Of a DNA stretch of 24,106 bases, positions 11,086 through 21,269 are shown one piece after another; the stretch's first letter is position 1; each line of letters starts with the position of its first letter. The notes beneath the pieces were generated by a model. The model was not told the origin of the DNA. It made no database searches and worked only from the letters and a program-made list of their open reading frames with translations. The stretch is from contig JAYMSP010002470.1 in assembly GCA_036897095.1 (NCBI GenBank), positions 1 to 24,106 of the forward strand, written 5' to 3'. A program made the translations under genes and the position numbers. This DNA comes from Plantago elongata. Taxonomy: Eukaryota; Streptophyta; Magnoliopsida; Lamiales; Plantaginaceae.

Positions 11086-11400
11086 TGTAATCTTCTAGAA
11101 TTCAGGAAGAAGAAGATTGTATTGATCAAAACTAAGAAGAATTTACAATGAATTCGATAATTCAGGAAGAAGAGAACTGAACTGTATTTAAAGACTAAGC
11201 TGCTAATTAAATGTTGTTGCTAACTAACTAATGTACAACTCCTTCAGCATGATGTACAATCCGTCATTTAACTAGAGCAGTAAACGTAAAAGCTGAAACA
11301 CGATTTTTTCATTTCAGCTGTTTGCTTTCTTTTCTTCAGTTAATTATGTTTCTTCTTCAGCTCTTCTTGTTTTCATCTTGTTCCTTCATGTATCTTTACA
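11086..11400 (-). repeat. 5' LTR of the copia element
   Basis: 315 bp, right copy, with intact TG...CA borders. It is equal in length to the left copy with about 19 substitutions and no indels. Transcription would start in this LTR and run leftwards. The minus strand carries no canonical TATAAA. An AT-rich TTTAAATACA-like block around 11185-11195 is a possible but weak promoter core. Confidence 0.93.
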
Positions 11401-11404
11401 ATAA

Positions 11405-11408
<4 letters not shown>

Positions 11409-11445
<37 letters not shown>
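11409..11445. repeat. (CT)18 microsatellite
   Basis: An uninterrupted CT run of about 37 bp starts eight bases beyond the copia 5' LTR, so the retrotransposon landed at the edge of this tract or the tract expanded afterwards. On the minus strand it is a (GA)n run. Confidence 0.95.
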
Positions 11446-11449
<4 letters not shown>

Positions 11450-12263
11450 GCTTGAACCAAGAAGATTATAATACGTTAATGTAACTCGTCAGTATTTGTT
11501 ATGTATTTGTGTCTTCTCCAATGTATCCGCAACACCAAGACAACAACATATCAAGTGTTCGCGCATGCAACACCACGTACTCTTCAACTCCCTTCATTTT
11601 TCAGTGTCTTCATAACACCAATGCTTCGTTTAATAGAGCTAATCCAGCTCACAACAGTAATGACTAATGAGAGTGGTTACATATGGGGTAGAATATTATT
11701 AATATTTTGGGAATTAAGCTATATTAACGGAACACTCAAAAAGAAAGTGAGATACATTTAACGAAACCAAGTGGGTATCATGTTACGTAGGATGTGTAAA
11801 ATTTTATTTGGGGTCAGGAGGATTGGGCCATTGGGGTGAAAGAGGGCAAATCTACTCTGGCTTAGATGATTAAGGGCAAATATATTTGTTCCAGAATCAA
11901 TTTTACAGTTTGTTTGCTACAAGAGACAAGAGACCATATCAAGCCAATTTACGTACATTAGCTCCAAGTTTCTTTCCATTCAACAAAGATTAGCTTCTGA
12001 AAATGTTCTCTTCTCTTCTAAAGACAGAACAGATCAAAACAAACCTAACTTAATTTCTGCTTCACAAACAGTTGATTAGTTTAAGCCTCTAGAGGATAGC
12101 TGACAGCTAGACCATTACTATCCAACAATGCACTGACCATCATATCATGCACACAAAAATTCTTTAGATGTAATAGTGGCTTAAAAAAGATGTATTTAAC
12201 ATTTTATATACATCATCCCCAAATTTAGTGCATGCATGATCAGAAAGGCAATAATCCCCCTGC
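11446..12263. other. Upstream region of the first small gene
   Basis: No supported coding sequence. The 86-codon plus-strand frame at 11501-11761 has no recognisable similarity and is not bounded by splice or promoter signals I can defend. The last 200 bases before the TATA box (including CATGCATGAT repeats near 12230) are probable promoter DNA. Confidence 0.5.
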
Positions 12264-12270
12264 TATAAAT
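12264..12270 (+). promoter_or_regulatory. TATA box of the first small gene
   Basis: TATAAAT lies 123 bp before the start codon. The following bases, TTCATCC...CCATTTA, are shared with the promoter of the second small gene (14420 onward). This conservation outside the coding sequence supports it as a real core promoter. Confidence 0.65.
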
Positions 12271-12386
12271 TCATCCCGTACCGCGCCATTTACAATCACA
12301 AACAAAAATCAACAAAACTTAGTTCTGGTGAAACAATAACATTCTCTACAAACTTAATCATTAACAAACAACTTCTTGAATTGACA

Positions 12387-12575
12387 ATGTATTCTGTGGG
12401 AGCAAGTTATGCAACCGTTCACGTGCAGCAGAAGAGGCAGAAGGAGAAGCTGAGGCAGAAGATGGAAGACGAAAGAGCCAAAAATGGCTCTGCAGATAAA
12501 ATGGCTGTTGATGATAGTAAGCGCAATAGGAACAAAGTCTACCCAGGCGCCTTTGTTACACCTATCAAGGATTAA
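12387..12575 (+). CDS. Small basic protein of unknown family, copy 1
   Basis: A 62-residue protein from an ATG in the context ACAATGT. The frame could open 6 bases earlier only at a non-ATG codon. Visible parts are an N-terminal block (MYSVGASYATVHVQQKRQ), a charged helical middle rich in Lys, Arg, Glu and Gln (to about residue 34), and a C-terminal block (VDDSKRNRNKVYPGAF, about residues 40-55). It has no signal peptide or membrane segment. The same two blocks occur in the gene at 14505, in order and spacing, so selection has probably kept the protein. It is single-exon, with a TATA box upstream. I do not recognise the family, and no biochemical role is proposed. The basic, helix-forming middle could bind nucleic acid or protein, but that is only a possibility. 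Confidence 0.72.
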   Translation: MYSVGASYATVHVQQKRQKEKLRQKMEDERAKNGSADKMAVDDSKRNRNKVYPGAFVTPIKD

Positions 12576-14419
12576 CAGTAGCATTCACAGCTCATATATG
12601 CTCAAGTCTCTTTGTGTTCATCAGACCTGTGTGCAATCACTGTCTGTAATTTGTAATATACATGCATTTTCATTTGATCAGTTGTAACCTGTAACAATCC
12701 TGTATCAATGTTCTGTAATAATAAGCAGCTTATCATGCATTTTCAGATTAGTTTGTCCTTACTTATCTCTCAAATAGTAGTTGACTTGTATTTAATATAA
12801 TACTATATATACGATCCACATCCAATATAGTGATCATTAATAATAGTAGTATGAATTAGTATTCAAACTGCATGGGAAACTTGAAAGTACAAAAGCAGGA
12901 GAATAAGCAGACGCAACTTATCACCTTATAGAGAGTAATTAAACAGTAAACACCACCATAATGAGTATTTTTTATTATCTCTAGGCCCTTTTGCCCACAA
13001 GTAACTTAAACATGCAGTATGTATTGATTGTGCTAGTTTTTCCCCTCCCTTTATTTCTAGTTACCCTATGTCATTTTCAACTTAAAACTCAGTTCAGCTT
13101 AATTATAATATTTAATACTACACTTCAGTTCATTTCCATCCAGTTCAATAAATTACAGTTGAAGAGAACAAAACCTTATTATAGTATGTTTCTTTTTAAC
13201 TAGGGAAATTTACAAATTGCTTCTTTTTTGACACAATCATCCCCTGAGTAAATGTGAAATCCACATGAAAGGAAATTTCATTAGTTCATGTGAGGAGCAA
13301 GTTTCGTAAAATGTCTGATTTTCCTACACGATCAGAAAGACGGTATTACATTAGAGTAAAATATGCGAATATGATAAGCATTTGTGTTGGAAGAATATGG
13401 TCTTTCTTCATATTCAGAATAATGGGGACTTTTTCGAAAATGCTCGAGCAATATTGCACAAACATCTGGAATGCACAAATTGATTATAATGCAACAGAAG
13501 TTAGTGGGAGCTTGTGCACTTCTTTCACTAGGACTTTATTCTTTATGGTCGGTTCTTTTTAGGATAAGGATTGTAACGCCTTTTACATATTTGGCTGAAG
13601 CTGAACACAATAGAAATGCACGCTCTATCCTATTATGCTCCACCATATAATTCTGATGTTCAACTTATCACAAAATCAAGAATCTTTATATAGCACCACA
13701 TTGCGTTGGTAATGAATCAAGTTGTTCGTGAGCAATTTGTAAGAAATTGTTCTATGATATATTGTGTAACCTCTCGCCCTTGAAGGCCAAGTTGTATGCA
13801 GGGGAACTTCAAACCCCCTTGATTTTGTTTAATATAATCCAGAGCACTGCTCTTTAATTAAAAAAAGAAAGTTGTCCATGAGCAATTTTAAAGGCTCAAG
13901 TTCAATCGACTTAGTTTTGAGCAAGTGTGGAGCACTATAATTGAAAAAAAAAAAAATCATCTGCTCGCGAGTGTTATAAGTAAATATATTTACATTTTAT
14001 GCATTTATACACATAATATTACTATTATATTTAAATCATATGGAATAAATTCACCCTGTGTATCACTGTACACTGTACTTAATGCTTAAAAAAAAAAAAG
14101 GATGCTACGACCTTGTAATATATAAGCCAAATTCTTGCTGAGTAGAATAAAACAGAACAGGATCTATCTATGTAATAATGCAAAACCTTCAAACCTCCCA
14201 TAGTTTAAAGTTTCAGAAAGCAAACTGATTATACACAAAACAATCAAACACAGTATGCCTAGGCCCAGCCACTTTTCAAAGAAGTCAGCTTTTAAAAGCA
14301 TGCAAATATCTCAACCCCACTTAATACTTATCTGTGTTCTAAACAGCCAGATATTTGCATCCATCCAACTGTCCTTAAATCTATATAATTTAGTAGAGTA
14401 AAGGAATCACAATTCTACT
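12576..14419. other. Spacer between the two small genes
   Basis: It contains the 3' untranslated region of the first gene (probably ending near 12720, where AATAATAAG occurs), AT-rich DNA, a short retroposon insertion (13719-13888), and promoter DNA of the second gene at its right end. Plus-strand frames at 12991-13203 and 13290-13562 show no recognisable motif and are unlikely to be genes. Confidence 0.5.
13719..13888 (+). mobile_element. Short retroposon with ~20-bp target duplications
   Basis: AAGTTGTTCGTGAGCAATTT (13719-13738) and AAGTTGTCCATGAGCAATTT (13869-13888) are direct repeats differing at two bases. Between them lies a ~130-bp insert ending in an A-rich tail (TTAATTAAAAAAAG). Long direct repeats plus a 3' A tail are the signature of target-primed reverse transcription, so this is a SINE or a severely 5'-truncated LINE. 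AACTTCAAACCCC (about 13805-13817) loosely resembles a pol III B box, but no matching A box is convincing. Confidence 0.6.
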
Positions 14420-14426
14420 TATAAAT
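14420..14426 (+). promoter_or_regulatory. TATA box of the second small gene
   Basis: TATAAAT followed by TCATCC, GCATACC and CCATTTA, matching the promoter of the first small gene from its TATA box over about 35 bp. It lies 85 bp before the start codon. Confidence 0.65.
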
Positions 14427-14504
14427 TCATCCAGCATACCACCATTTAAGATAACCATATCTTCCACATTCTTCCTAAATTTAACAGAACAAACAAACTG
14501 CAAT

Positions 14505-14708
14505 ATGTCTTCATTAGGAGCAAGCTATGCCTATGTGCACATTCAACAGAAACGGCAGGAACAGAAACTCAAGCAGCAAATCAAAGAGACCAAGGTGAGA
14601 ATCGAGGATGGAAGTTTATCAAAGAAAGCAGTTATTGATGACAGTAAGCGGAGGAATAATAAGAAAGTTTACCCGGGGAGCTTCATGCCGACTAACCAGA
14701 GGGATTAG
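14505..14708 (+). CDS. Small basic protein of unknown family, copy 2
   Basis: A 67-residue protein from an ATG in the context CAATATGTC, ending in TAG. It begins MSSLGASYAYVHIQQKRQ, has a Lys/Gln/Glu-rich helical middle (residues 19-45), and ends with VIDDSKRRNNKKVYPGSF. It is a paralogue of the protein at 12387: GASYA-VH-QQKRQ and DDSKR-N-KVYPG-F are shared, while the middle differs in length by a few residues. The start codons are about 2.1 kb apart on the same strand, which fits tandem duplication. No signal peptide, membrane span or known domain is seen. The divergent linker with conserved ends suggests the two end blocks carry the function. The family is unknown to me. Confidence 0.75.
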   Translation: MSSLGASYAYVHIQQKRQEQKLKQQIKETKVRIEDGSLSKKAVIDDSKRRNNKKVYPGSFMPTNQRD

Positions 14709-15993
14709 CAGTTTCAGTCAGCTTTAATTAAATTAGTCTCCCCTGTTTCTTGATCAAAGCAATCAATCTTTGATTCTGTAAGATATAATGGTGCTTCTCA
14801 ACAGTAGTCAGTAATGTTATATATTTCCCATTTCTTTAATTTCCTATGCTCCGTAAAGAAACGCATCTAGATGCACAAAACATATATGTAAACACAGAAT
14901 TACCTTGCATATTCTGCCAGATGACGGTTCCCCCATATAACTACTCCTACAAAATACAATGAGTCGCCTTCCAAAATTGCTCTCATATATAGCCGTCATT
15001 GACAGGCTCTAGACCTATCTAACATATGAAAACATAATTTGGTTCAAAACAGGTACATTTGTAATCTACAAATTGAAATCTGTTCTCATAAATTAACCGC
15101 TTGCACTCAATACCAACAAGCAACAGTGCAAGTTGTCCAGGTGTTCAATAAATATCTTTGAAACATCTTCTACCTGTAAGCACTATTAATCGTCCTTTAA
15201 GACCTCATTAAAGGACATAAAATGTTACATAGACTTACAGCAACTCCACTACATCAAGGGGAAAAGGGAACATATTTTGTGTAGAGTGGATGATTATCCG
15301 ATGCAACAGCTGCAACTATCAACAATTGTGCTAAAGAGCAATAGAACAGGAAAACTTGATATCATGTAGTTGAATCAACACAGCCAGATGTTCATGTTGT
15401 ATATACATGGGTCTGAATTTGAGGTTTCAGCCTTCAAAAGTCAGAATCTCTGCCATGGAAAAAGATAGGCTGCAGAGTTGGTGCTACCTAATGTGTGTCT
15501 CGCTTCATCTATATCTCTCTTTGTCCAAAAAGTTAGTCATCCAGCATACTGTAAATTCCGGAACTCAAGGATCCCATTCGGGAAACAAAATCACTACTGC
15601 TACATTGCAAAAGGAGATATATATGTATATGATACTTATCGTCGAGCATTTAAATCTGTTCAGGCCAAGAAAAGGAATGTATAAACCTTGTAGTATAAAT
15701 TCAAATCTGCAGGAAATTCTGAGTGAACACTATTACGGTAAAATCTAGTTTCAGCAGTTCTACAAAATTCTCAGCTCTTCTGAACCATTAACTTACAGTT
15801 GCATCACTAAAGCAGGGGAAATAAGACATTCATCTGTAAACTAACAGACACTTTATAACCTTGAAATCAACAACGAAAATGCTTCGCGTACCCAGCTATC
15901 AAAGTGCATACCTGTATGATTGATTACTCGCTGAAAAAACACATCCCAAATCTCTAACTGTTGTTTGTGTAAAACAGAACAAATGTAAGCACG
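14709..15993. other. Convergent intergenic region, 3' ends of two genes
   Basis: It lies between the plus-strand small gene and the minus-strand CID-domain gene, so it holds both 3' untranslated regions. The plus-strand frame of 113 codons at 15407-15748 overlaps a second frame and has no recognisable motif. I treat both as chance. No repeat or RNA gene was found. Confidence 0.5.
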
Positions 15994-18900
15994 TCACTGT
16001 GACTGGTATGGGTAATACACCATCCCAGGTGGCTGAGAAGGTGCAAGAGGACGAAAACCGGGTGGTGCAAGTGTTTGTTGTTGATGCACTGTATATTGTT
16101 GCTGCTGTGTCATCTGAGCTGGTTGCTGGCCCATAGGTACCATTTGGCTTACCATATATGGTGGAGGGCCATGTGGAAAAGTGGGCATGCTTGCATAATC
16201 GTATTGCTGCATATATTGAAGGGGAGGATTTGGGACTGAATGATAAATGGCTTGTGAGTTGGGAATTTGTCCTTGCATTAAAGGTTGTTGAGGCATGGTA
16301 GTTTGATGATAAGGGTTATTTTGGGAAATATTATTTTGTTGTGGCATGAAAGAACTAGCATCCGAACCGGGCAACCGGCTTTCAGAATTCGACATAGAGG
16401 AAGTGGATGGTGTTGAAGGTTTCATAAGTCCAACACCTTTGGCTTCTTGAGCTGCAAATGTCGAAAGCACGGCCGACATGATAAACTGAGAAGAACTTGA
16501 TGCTGTTAACTTGTCTGCTACCTCAGCAGCAATACTTGCAGTCGATTTTTTTGGTGTTGCATTAGAATCAACTGTTGTTGAAGATAGTTTTGAATCATAT
16601 ACACGATCTTCGTCCAAAAGATTCTTTCGCATACTTGAAGATTTATCTACCTGCGCTAACGCTACCTGAAAAAGTGCAAATGCATTTTAGTCAATATATT
16701 GACTAAATTGTTTTGAACAAAAGAATAACTAAATATTCTGAACCATAGCATTCGCATGGCCCAAAGTTATTTTAGTGAAACAGCATGACCACACAACAAC
16801 TTTGCTAAGTCAAAACATAAAATGTCTAACAATATAATGCTACGATCTTCAATGTTCTAGAAAAGGAAATAGAATGCATCACAAGAAACAAAGAAATTAT
16901 GTTTTAATGGCACAAACCTGTATTTGAGTCCGAACACTCTCCAGTTCAGATTCCTGCAGAAAATACAAAGTCAATGAGAGGAATATGTCTACTGCAGAAA
17001 ATACAAAATCAACAACCTAGAAAACAGAAGCTAACTTGTAAATAATTGAGATGTACCTGTTCATTAAGTGTTTCGCGCAACTGAGATACAAGTGCAACTC
17101 TGTTTGCCTCAACAACTTTAAGTTTGTCAACACATTGTTTTAATATATTTTCTTGCTCCTCCAATTCATTGGCTAGGGTCTTGCGTGATGGATCTTTTAC
17201 TGCGGATATGAATTTCGACATTACTACAACTGTGTAAGTCTGTCAACTAATACAATACCAAATCACTTCTAACACAGATGAATGCACAACCAGCTTACCT
17301 TTTGTTAAAGCCAGGTCAACTTCTTTTTCCATCTTTTTCAGACATTGAAGTGAAGATTTGCATGTGCTTATACTTCCATCTTCACTGGTACGTTCACTCT
17401 GAACCAAGTGGAAAGCTGACACTATTTTTTCCTCCATGCCACCAATGCTCAATTTCTAGATTGTTGACAAGAAGACTTCTTAGAATTCATGTCACCATGA
17501 GCTGACAGAGCACTACTACGAAATTGATTAGACTCACCGTCCTTATAGACCTTGAATCCCTTTTAACTATTTTGACAGAACGCGAGCGCTTCTTCCCAAA
17601 CTCCAATGCCGGGGGTAATTCTTCTCCGAGCATTACATCTTTAAGACTTTGAGTGTGGGAACCAAAAACCTTCCTTTGTTCCCATATTTCAACCTATAAA
17701 TAAGAGGATGCAACTATTATGCAATTTCAAACAATCAATACCAACTTGAATACATGCTGCTCACATGTCAAAATTTGTTAATACATCATGTATTCATGTG
17801 TATATTAGTGTTTTTGGGCAAATAGCGATAGGTGTGAGAATAATGCAGTTACAAACATCAATTGCTCCTTTCTACTGTTCAAACATTGCACATTTTAAGG
17901 GTGGGAGAGTGATATTTTCAACTGAAACATATCGGAGGTTAAATTAGACCAGGTCAGAGTGATGAAATGCCATCAACTCAGTACACCCAAAAGAGTATTT
18001 CTCAAACACGTACAACTGTGAATATACATGTGAATCAATGCTGAGGCAGCATTCACATGAATTAATGATGTCATAGGATGTGAACCAATCAAACAGAAAT
18101 CGATTCACATTTGAAGAGAAATGAAACAATGGCATCACAACATCCATCATCAAGCACACCAATAGATGAAATGCATGGCAGCATATATCATCCAATCAAT
18201 AAACCACATATTTTTCACAACAATTCGCTGCGTTGCATTTAGCGAATATGTTCAATAAGATGTCTTTCATTTTACAAGTCATCAGAATGACGTGGAAGCA
18301 TTGACATGCACAGGGAAAGGAAAAAAAGATAAGAGGAGCTCACCAATCTAGATACGGCTTTCATTCCACGCTCATCCTTCGTCTTTACTACCTCCTTAAG
18401 TGCAGAAGGAAGAATCTTCCAAAACTCTGTCACAAACTCATTTCCATTACGCTTGCTGTTTTGCAGAATATCATTTGCCAAATAAAGAAGAGGTACTTTC
18501 AGAACCATCTCTGAGATACAGAATTGTTTATCCCATGTTGCAACAACTTGCTCTGCTTTGCCACGGTGAAAAATGCACCAGTGTGATAGAGCTATATTCA
18601 GAGTCAAGGTGAAAGCAAGTCTCAAAAGTACTTATTTTCGTTATGACATGAAATGTTACTCTCTAAACCACATATAGGCTACATGCTAAATCTCAGTAAA
18701 TTTTCACATTTCCTTTCGACAGAACACCTACTGAAATATTCACAGGTAACATACAACTTCACAGAACCATCCTGTAGTAATTATATTGATGTTATACGTA
18801 TGGAGCAGAAAGACAAAATTTTGACATAGTGTAAGTATCAAAGATTCATAGAACAAGTAATGAAATACAAAGGACCATTTAAACTTGAGATGATTTCATT

Positions 18901-19422
18901 CCACGAGAGAGAAAATCTAACTCAGCATCAACAAACGAACACAGATCATTAAACGAATGAAATTCCTAATAACAAATAGATGAAATAATGTTAGCAAGTC
19001 TAGTTTTTATTAGTGCTAAAGGGTGCCACATCTCAGCCCATATTAGTCGTAGAAACAAAATTACACCAGCGGCTAATGATGAACAGCAAGAAAAGGGAAC
19101 ATAGACATTCAACATAGCCAACTCAAAGATTACAAAGAAACACTAGTCACTAGCTCTCAGGTGTTGAGATTTGCTAAACCAGAATGCAAACTCAAATCGA
19201 ATCGGTGGAAACCATAAAAGCGGAAAACACCATCATAACAGTTTTCCACTCTCTAACACATATAGACAAAGTAGCAGCATCTGTTAGAAACTATAAAAAG
19301 TGCACAACAAACAGTATTGGTTCCGTTGATAAATAGAGAAGGATACTTTCGATGCACTGCTGTGTGCTATTGAGCTTGGAGAGCTTGTCTTGGAGTATCC
19401 GTTCATCGAATGCACTATTCAT
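15994..19422 (-). CDS. CID-domain protein, RPRD1-like CTD-binding mRNA-processing factor (7 exons)
   Basis: Coding exons on the minus strand are 19422-19347, 18591-18344, 17693-17538, 17455-17299, 17199-17057, 16953-16918 and 16665-15994. All introns are GT-AG and the 1488 nt join in frame to 495 residues plus TGA. Residues 1 to about 125 form a CTD-interacting domain: FDERILQDKLSKLNSTQQ, TLSHWCIFHR, VPLLYLANDILQNSKRNGNE, VTEFWKILPSAL. The LANDILQNSKR helix is the family's surface for the phosphorylated RNA polymerase II tail. A basic stretch KKRSRSVKIVKR (about 142-153) could be a nuclear signal. A coiled coil follows (about 225-280, from NELEEQENILKQCVDKLKVV), as in RPRD1 dimers. The last ~140 residues are Pro/Gln/Met-rich and unstructured. 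By family it should act in transcription termination or 3' processing. Arabidopsis homologues are usually labelled ENTH/VHS-like. No defect is seen. Confidence 0.93.
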
Positions 19423-19830
19423 ATCACCACACCAATCAAGTGAAACACTTTTAGTAACTTAAAGGAGCAATTGTATTGAATTGAAAACAAATTGAAAGAA
19501 GAAAAAGGGCCAATTTTTGTGTTTACAAAGGAAAGGGGATAACTAAATAAATCAGCAAATGCAGCAAGAAAAAAAAATACAAAGAAAACAATTAGGCCAA
19601 AAATTGGAGAAGAAGGGTTGTTGAAAGTGGAGGGAATGGAAAGATTGAATCACGAAGTAGATGGAATGAACAAGGAAAGTGAGCAATCGAAAACCCTAGA
19701 AAAAGAAAAGATATTTGAACAAAGAGAGGGAAAGAAATTGCAAAACAGCAAAGAAGATTGTGAAGGTGGTTTGTTGTTCTCTTCTGTGAGCCAGCCAGTT
19801 GTGTCTCGGTTATGATTTCGCCATTTTACA
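19423..19830 (-). promoter_or_regulatory. Leader and proximal promoter of the CID-domain gene
   Basis: Upstream of the start codon the minus strand is strongly pyrimidine-rich (TTTCTTTCCCTCTCTTTG near 19725-19742). It carries a telo-box (AAACCCTA on the plus strand, 19691-19698), common near the 5' ends of plant housekeeping genes. No clear TATA box is visible, in keeping with a constitutive promoter. The transcription start cannot be fixed from sequence alone. The 65-codon plus-strand frame here is a shadow of purine-rich DNA. Confidence 0.5.
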
Positions 19831-20215
19831 CTGCTTCTCAAATTGCCCGGCCCTTATTTCAGTATTTCTTTCTTTCTTGCTACTTACCATTTATATGATT
19901 TTAAGTAGTAGTAATTTTTATTAACAAAAATTAAATATATGAAAAAGTTGGTAATTATTTTGACTAGGATATAAATAACTCTCTTTTCGCTTTCATAATA
20001 TTTTTTAATATTATTATCATTATATTTAATATTCTTCTAATAGTAAATATTATTATGGATAACAACCGTCTATAAATAATTTATTTAGAAATCGACATAT
20101 GTCAATAAAATATTGATTTTATTAATTAAAACATAGTGTATTCATCATTAGAGTTTTGTCATATTAAAAAAAAAGTTTTGCATAACTGTGAGAGTATAAT
20201 TTTATCAATAACGTA
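19831..20215. other. AT-rich spacer
   Basis: Runs of A and T with no reading frame, repeat end or motif I can support. It separates the CID gene promoter from the large palindrome. Confidence 0.6.
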
Positions 20216-21213
20216 GCAATCGCGGGAGAATGACATATTTGATCCAGAATTATAGGATCATCGTGACATGCAATCATCACTTTAATTTTGTTATGATTCT
20301 CAGTCCACAATATATAAATGTTGGCAAATTAAATACAATTTTAACAAATAATGGACTAAAATCGATGATTTGGCATGACTAGTGCTGCTATGGACAAATT
20401 GGCACACTTAATCAACAAAAAATCGAAAGTGCTGACTTTCAACTCACATAAAAATAAATAATTAATTTTAAAAAGTAATAAAAATGTAAAAAGAAAATCT
20501 TAAAAATAATAATATTTTCTAAAAATCAAAAAATATTAAAATAACTGAGAAAAACAAATTTTAATTTTATAAAAATCAAAAAACATAAAAAATCTGAAAA
20601 TATTTAAAATATTTAAAATCGTAAAATATTAAAATTAATCAAAAAAACTGAAACATTAAGTTTTAAAAATTTTAAAAATAATTAGGGAAGAACATAGTTT
20701 TATATATTTTTCTAATTAAAGTCCATTATAAGCTATGTTCATTTTCTCAATTGACAAATCCTAGATTTTCAATTATTTTATATATTTTCTTTAATTTTTA
20801 ACACTTAATTTTTCAATTTTTTAATTATTTTTAATAATTTTTTGATTTTTAAAAAAATTGAAATTTACTTTTTTAATATTTTTGATTTTTAAGAAATATT
20901 ATATATTTTTTAAATCTTTTTTTACATTTTTCTGACTTTTTAAATTAATTTTTCATTTTCATGTGAGTTGGCGGATTAATGTAAATTGGCAGTCAACACT
21001 TATGATTTTTTGTTAACTAAGTGTGCCAATTTATCCACATCAGCACAAACCATGCCCAATCAGCGTTTTTAGTCCATAATTTGTCAAAATTATACCTAAT
21101 TTGCCAACGTTTGTAAGTTGTGAACTGAAAATCGCAACAAATGCAAAGTGGTGATTGCATGTTATAATGACCTATAGTTTTGGACCAAATATGACATTCT
21201 TCCTAGCAATCGC
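20216..21213. mobile_element. ~1-kb fold-back element, palindromic end to end
   Basis: The left half aligns to the reverse complement of the right half over its full length. Outer arms of ~250 bp share many blocks, for example ATGCAATCA-CACTTT, ACGTTGGCAAATTA, ATGGACTAAAA and AAATTGGCACACTTA. The AT-rich inner parts also pair (AAAAATCAAAAAA words). The centre is marked by GAACATAG (20690-20697) and CTATGTTC (20733-20740). Its midpoint, 20715, coincides with the midpoint of the outer borders (20714.5). Borders are GCAATCGC at left and GCGATTGC (complement) at right, each flanked by TA, which could be a TA target duplication. No coding sequence is present. It is a non-autonomous fold-back or MITE-like element. 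Superfamily is not settled. Confidence 0.85.
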
Positions 21214-21240
21214 TAAAGAATTTATCTAATATATATAACG

Positions 21241-21269
21241 ACTAGTACTAACCCGTGGCGATGCCACGG
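21241..21269 (-). mobile_element. Helitron-like 3' terminus
   Basis: On the minus strand the sequence is a perfect 7-bp stem hairpin (CCGTGGC-ATC-GCCACGG, 21269-21253), then GTTAGTA, then CTAGT (21245-21241). A GC-rich hairpin some 7-12 bases before CTRR, with T as the next base, is the defining 3' end of a Helitron. The element body would extend rightwards, toward higher coordinates. Its 5' TC end and Rep/helicase gene were not found in the window. Confidence 0.6.

Larger units (their letters stand above)
6251..11400 (-). mobile_element. Full-length, non-autonomous-by-decay Ty1/copia retrotransposon
   Basis: A 5150-bp element with every structural landmark visible. Two 315-bp direct repeats (6251-6565 and 11086-11400) end in ...TTTACA. 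A primer binding site (TGGTATCAGTTAA on the minus strand, 11073-11085) follows the 5' LTR, and a polypurine tract (TTGAGGGGGA on the minus strand, 6566-6575) precedes the 3' LTR. The internal order gag, protease, integrase, reverse transcriptase, RNase H is the copia order. Flanking 5-mers are ATAAT (6246-6250) and ATAAC (11401-11405), a four-of-five target-site match. The two LTRs differ at about 19 positions by eye (about 94% identity), so the insertion is not recent. Stops, frameshifts and an internal RT deletion make it coding-dead. Confidence 0.95.

Noticed and set aside
13290..13562. Plus-strand 90-codon frame between the two small genes
   Set aside because: No recognisable domain, no promoter, no paralogue in the window and AT-rich composition like its flanks.
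15407..15748. 113-codon plus-strand frame downstream of the second small gene
   Set aside because: No motif. It overlaps a second frame and lies in the convergent 3' region of two genes.
17944..18195. Minus-strand 83-codon frame next to the CID exons
   Set aside because: It lies in the 650-nt intron between exons 2 and 3. The exons join in frame without it.
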